Below, in pieces: positions 6,417 to 9,120 of a stretch of DNA of 9,120 nt (the stretch's first letter is position 1; each line of letters starts with the position of its first letter). The stretch covers positions 1-9,120 of the forward strand of contig JBKJKM010000185.1 in NCBI GenBank assembly GCA_046597375.1, in the 5' to 3' direction. The stretch comes from DATLED01 sp046597375. GTDB taxonomy: Bacteria > Actinomycetota > Acidimicrobiia > Acidimicrobiales > CADCTF01. The notes beneath the pieces are model-generated. The model saw only the letters and a program-made list of their open reading frames with translations. It was not told the DNA's origin and did no database searches. The position numbers and the translations under genes are program-made.

Positions 6417-6613
6417 GCAGGCGAACCTAACCCCGGCGGCGCACGAACAACCCCCAGTAGCCGGCGTGTTTTGAGAACCGTAAGGATCAGAGGCACCAAG
6501 AGTCGGGAGCCGAAATTCTGGTCCTCCACCCCTCCGGAATGGAAGCGACCGTTGGGAGGGTTCCCGTCTCGCACCGGTTGATGGACGCCGATGGTGATGC
6601 CGAGGAAGAAGCC
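6417..6613. promoter_or_regulatory. Divergent control region between msrB operon and debranching gene
   Basis: About 200 bp without a convincing gene until the leader ORF. It must hold the promoter of the minus-strand operon and that of the plus-strand leader/debranching unit. A palindrome GGGTTCCC at 6558-6565 gives a GGGAACC box on the minus strand that looks like an ECF -35 element. However, no matching GTT/GTC -10 lies at 15-18 nt, so I do not call a promoter. The leader frame is open back to an ATG at 6539, but that start has no ribosome binding site. Location of promoters here: likely; exact sites: not resolved. Confidence 0.6.
6602..6608 (+). promoter_or_regulatory. Strong Shine-Dalgarno of leader ORF
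   Basis: GAGGAAG stands 5 nt before ATG 6614. It is the best plus-strand ribosome binding site in this intergenic region. The debranching gene itself (ATG 6694) has no comparable site, so ribosomes for that gene may load here and arrive through the leader ORF. Confidence 0.6.
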
Positions 6614-6697
6614 ATGACAGCTACAGCCATGCAGGCCGCGCCGCCAGCCTCGCGATGTCGCGCCATCCGAACGACGGCGGCAGATCAGCGACCATGA
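6614..6697 (+). CDS. Putative 27-codon leader ORF coupled to the debranching enzyme
   Basis: Seen: ATG at 6614 opens a 27-residue frame (begins MTATAMQAAPP, ends AADQRP) whose TGA overlaps the ATG of the debranching gene as ATGA. A GAGGAAG site sits 5 nt upstream. ATGA coupling plus the only good ribosome binding site suggests the leader is translated and feeds ribosomes to the next gene. The frame is also open from ATG 6581 or 6539 (52 residues), without a ribosome binding site. The peptide has no recognisable domain, no run of one amino acid typical of attenuation leaders, and low complexity. It may be a coupling device rather than a functional peptide. Chance in high-GC DNA cannot be excluded. 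Confidence 0.45.
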   Translation: MTATAMQAAPPASRCRAIRTTAADQRP

Positions 6698-8721
6698 CCC
6701 GTGACACGGTGAGCATCCTCGACGGCAGCACCTTTGTCGTCAGTGACCGGCGGGGCGACATCGACGCTCGTCCCGACCAGCTCCACGGCCTGTTCTTTCG
6801 CGACACCCGGTTCCTGTCGCGCTGGCAGCTCACGCTGGACGGCGAACCGCTCACCGTGCTGTCGACCGACGAGGTCGACTACTACTCCGCCCAGTTCTTT
6901 CTTGTGCCACCCACCGCGACCGTCTACCGCAACCCCAGCTTGTCGGTGTTCCGCCAGCGGTCCGTGGGCGGCGGAATCCACGAGGACCTTCTCGTGCTCA
7001 ACCACGCACCCAAGGAGGTCGAGATCGCCCTGCGCATCGACGCCGACGCCGACTTCGCCGACCTCTTCGAGGTGAAAGACGCCCTGAACAAGCGAGGCGA
7101 CCAGTACCGCCACGTTCGGGGGAACACGCTCGTCCTTGGCTACCGACGGGACGACTTCGTGCGCGAGACCACGATTACCTCGAGCGCCCCGGCGCTTTTC
7201 GACGAAGCGGGCTTGGGGTTCAAGCTCCGACTCCCGGCTCACGGCCGGTGGGAGACCTGTCTCGAGGTCATCCCGTGCGCCGAGCAAGCCAGCACGGTCA
7301 AATACGGCCACGGCTCGTTCGGGAAGCCGAAGCCCAACATGGGCGAGAGTCTCGACGAATGGCTCGCGGCGGCACCGACGCTCACCTCTGACTGGGACGC
7401 GCTCGAGCACATCTACCACCAGAGCCTGGTCGACCTCGCAGCCCTGCGCTTCTACTCCGACATCTTGCCCGACGAGTCCCTTCCGGCTGCGGGCATGCCG
7501 TGGTTCATGGCCCTGTTCGGACGCGACAGCCTCATCACCAGTTACCAGGCGCTGCCCTTCGTCCCTGACCTCGCTCGCACCACTCTCCGTGTGCTGGCCG
7601 CTCGCCAGGGACAGCGGGTCGACGACTTTCGCGACGAGGAACCGGGCAAGATCCTGCACGAGCTGCGGGTTGGGGAACTCACCACCTTCGGCGAGCGACC
7701 TCACTCGCCCTATTACGGCACGGCTGACGCCACGTCGCTGTTCCTCGTGCTGTTGGATGAGACCGAGCGCTGGACCGGTGACGCGGCGCTCGTGCGCGAG
7801 CTTGAGCCCAACGCCCGTGCCGCGCTCGACTGGATCGACTACTACGGCGACCGGGACGACGATGGCTACGTCGAGTACGAGCGTCGCAACGCCGAGACCG
7901 GGCTGGAGAACCAGTGCTGGAAGGACTCGCCGAATTCCATTGTCCACGCTGACGGCAGGCTCGCCACGCTTCCCCGGGCGACGTGCGAGCTGCAGGGCTA
8001 CGTGTACGACGCCAAGCGTCGCTGCGCCCGACTGGCCCGTGAGATCTGGGGCGACCCGACACTCGCAGAACGGCTCGAGCAGGAGGCGGCTGCGTTACGC
8101 GAGCGGTTCAACCGAGACTTCTGGCTGCCCGATCGTGAGTGCTTCGCCCTGGCGCTCGACGGCGAGAAGCAGCCGGTCGATAGCCTGACCTCCAACATCG
8201 GACACCTTTTGTGGAGCGGGATCGTCGACGACGACAAGGCGGCCGCTGTCGCCGCTCACCTGGTCGGTGACCGGCTGTTCTCGGGTTGGGGTGTGCGAAC
8301 GATGGCTGACGGGGACGCCGCCTACAGCCCGATCGACTATCACAACGGCACCGTGTGGCCGCATGACAACGCCCTGATCGCCGCCGGGCTGCGACGGTAC
8401 GGCTTTGGCGCAGAAGCGGCCCGAATCGGCAAGGCGCTGCTCGACGCCGCCACCTACTTCCGGTACCGCCTTCCCGAGGTCTTCGCCGGCTATCAACGGG
8501 AGCTGACCTGCTTTCCCGTCGAGTACCCGACCGCGTCGAGTCCGCAGGCCTGGGCCGCCGGCACCCCGCTACTCGTCCTTCGGGCGCTGCTCGGCCTCGA
8601 GCCGGGCGATCCAGACCTCCGCAACGACCCTGTCCTCCCCGATGGTGTGGACCGCATCTCGCTCATCGGGATCCCTTGGCGGGACAACCACACCGACGTG
8701 GTCGCCCAGCGGTCAGCGTGA
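6694..8721 (+). CDS. Amylo-alpha-1,6-glucosidase / glycogen debranching family enzyme
   Basis: Seen: 675 residues, no signal peptide. The N-terminal beta-rich glycogen-debranching N-domain (about 1-210) contains GLFFRDTRFLSRWQLTLDG (32-50), hallmark of this family. The C-terminal (alpha/alpha)6 GDE_C-like domain (about 235-665) has AGMPWFMALFGRDSL (266-280), CWKDSPNSI (408-416), SNIGHLLWSGI and YHNGTVWPHD (549-558), all conserved in bacterial amylo-alpha-1,6-glucosidases. The expected role is hydrolysis of alpha-1,6 branch glucose in glycogen or related glucans. Some relatives are of uncertain substrate, and no separate 4-alpha-glucanotransferase domain is present. ATG 6694 is chosen because it begins MTRDTVSILDGS near the usual family start and is ATGA-coupled to the leader; in-frame ATG 6655 has no ribosome binding site. 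It is divergent from the operon that includes the GH15 enzyme, consistent with joint alpha-glucan use. Confidence 0.92.
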   Translation: MTRDTVSILDGSTFVVSDRRGDIDARPDQLHGLFFRDTRFLSRWQLTLDGEPLTVLSTDEVDYYSAQFFLVPPTATVYRNPSLSVFRQRSVGGGIHEDLLVLNHAPKEVEIALRIDADADFADLFEVKDALNKRGDQYRHVRGNTLVLGYRRDDFVRETTITSSAPALFDEAGLGFKLRLPAHGRWETCLEVIPCAEQASTVKYGHGSFGKPKPNMGESLDEWLAAAPTLTSDWDALEHIYHQSLVDLAALRFYSDILPDESLPAAGMPWFMALFGRDSLITSYQALPFVPDLARTTLRVLAARQGQRVDDFRDEEPGKILHELRVGELTTFGERPHSPYYGTADATSLFLVLLDETERWTGDAALVRELEPNARAALDWIDYYGDRDDDGYVEYERRNAETGLENQCWKDSPNSIVHADGRLATLPRATCELQGYVYDAKRRCARLAREIWGDPTLAERLEQEAAALRERFNRDFWLPDRECFALALDGEKQPVDSLTSNIGHLLWSGIVDDDKAAAVAAHLVGDRLFSGWGVRTMADGDAAYSPIDYHNGTVWPHDNALIAAGLRRYGFGAEAARIGKALLDAATYFRYRLPEVFAGYQRELTCFPVEYPTASSPQAWAAGTPLLVLRALLGLEPGDPDLRNDPVLPDGVDRISLIGIPWRDNHTDVVAQRSA

Positions 8722-8735
8722 TCCGGGCGGCGCCG

Positions 8736-9120
8736 TCAGTGGCGATGGGGTCCGAGGAGCGCAGCTTGGCCGGTGGTCTGGTGTCGGGAGGTGAGCCAGT
8801 CGCCGGTGGCGGCGTGGGCGCGTTCGATGAGATCAGCGCCATTGCCGAAGTCCGCGGGTGACGTGCGGATGGGGCACAGCGGGGGCACGACCCGCAGGTC
8901 GACAGTCCGCTCGTAGTGTTCGACGTCAACGGCGAGGCGCTGGTTCACCGTCAACGTGAGGGCGTGGAGGGCCATGCCGAGGGCGCCGCGTGGTGGTTGG
9001 GTGAGGGCGCAGGCGTAGCCGGTGGACAGGACCCACACGGTGTCGGCGCCGAGGCTGACGGCGTGGGAGATCGGGGTGTTGTTGACCACCCCGCCGTCGA
9101 TGTAGTCGCGGCCGTCGATG
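8736..9120 (-). CDS. Patatin-like phospholipase family protein, C-terminal part (cut by right edge)
   Basis: Seen: 127 residues readable from the right edge to a TGA at 8736. Near the edge is YIDGGVVNNTPISHAV; the Asp of DGG is the second member of the Ser-Asp catalytic dyad of patatin-like lipid acyl hydrolases. Following segments such as GADTVWVLSTGYACAL, PRGALGMALHAL and RVVPPLCPIRTSPADF match the C-terminal pattern of actinobacterial patatin-like proteins. The N-terminal oxyanion-hole glycines and the GXSXG nucleophile are outside the window, so activity cannot be judged. It converges on the debranching gene with only 14 bp between the stops and no clear terminator. Substrate is likely a phospholipid or neutral lipid; no functional link to the neighbours is evident. 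Confidence 0.87.
   Translation of the reverse strand, partial: IDGRDYIDGGVVNNTPISHAVSLGADTVWVLSTGYACALTQPPRGALGMALHALTLTVNQRLAVDVEHYERTVDLRVVPPLCPIRTSPADFGNGADLIERAHAATGDWLTSRHQTTGQAALLGPHRH

Noticed and set aside
6558..6565. GGGAACC box as an ECF promoter for the msrB operon
   Set aside because: No GTT/GTC-type -10 at a proper distance (15-18 nt) on either strand.
6655..6693. Upstream ATG 6655 as start of the debranching enzyme
   Set aside because: No ribosome binding site; ATG 6694 fits the family N-terminus and overlaps the leader stop.
6685..7947. 420-codon open frame on the minus strand, antisense to the debranching gene
   Set aside because: High-GC shadow frame: no family motif, no ribosome binding site, and it is fully opposite a gene with strong family motifs throughout.

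Overview
This is a high-GC, gene-dense stretch with short overlaps, frequent GTG starts and Shine-Dalgarno-type start sites. Base composition and protein families point to an actinobacterium, possibly of the Acidimicrobiia or a related soil or aquatic lineage. The phylum is an inference; no rRNA or marker gene is present. No tRNA, rRNA, CRISPR array, insertion sequence or phage gene was seen.

Layout from left to right. (1) Positions 1-949, minus strand: a two-gene unit encoding an AhpD/carboxymuconolactone-decarboxylase-like peroxidase-fold protein followed, with a 10-nt overlap, by a radical SAM protein cut by the left edge. (2) Positions 1094-6416, minus strand: a tightly packed six-gene operon read right to left. 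The order is methionine sulfoxide reductase B (MsrB), a Lpd/MerA-like flavoprotein disulfide oxidoreductase, a GH15 glucoamylase/trehalase-like enzyme, a short-chain dehydrogenase resembling glucose 1-dehydrogenase, an ECF sigma factor, and a zinc-binding anti-sigma factor. Junctions are a 2-nt gap, then overlaps of 4, 4, 1 and 4 nt. (3) Positions 6417-6613: a roughly 200-bp divergent control region. (4) Positions 6614-8721, plus strand: a short leader ORF with a strong ribosome binding site, whose stop overlaps the start of a bacterial glycogen-debranching-type amylo-alpha-1,6-glucosidase. (5) Positions 8736-9120, minus strand: the C-terminal part of a patatin-like phospholipase, cut by the right edge and convergent with the debranching gene.

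How the genes may work together (inference). The debranching enzyme and the GH15 enzyme could release glucose from glycogen, maltodextrin or trehalose. The glucose-dehydrogenase-like SDR could turn that glucose directly into NAD(P)H. The flavoprotein could use NAD(P)H, and MsrB repairs oxidised methionine. The ECF/zinc anti-sigma pair at the end of the operon has zinc-ligand spacing like the redox-sensing RsrA, so it could sense thiol stress and control the set. Carbohydrate-fuelled redox repair under one sigma factor is the most interesting reading of the window. The gene order is seen directly; the pathway is a hypothesis. One fact complicates it: the flavoprotein lacks the usual C-terminal catalytic histidine, so its electron acceptor is uncertain.
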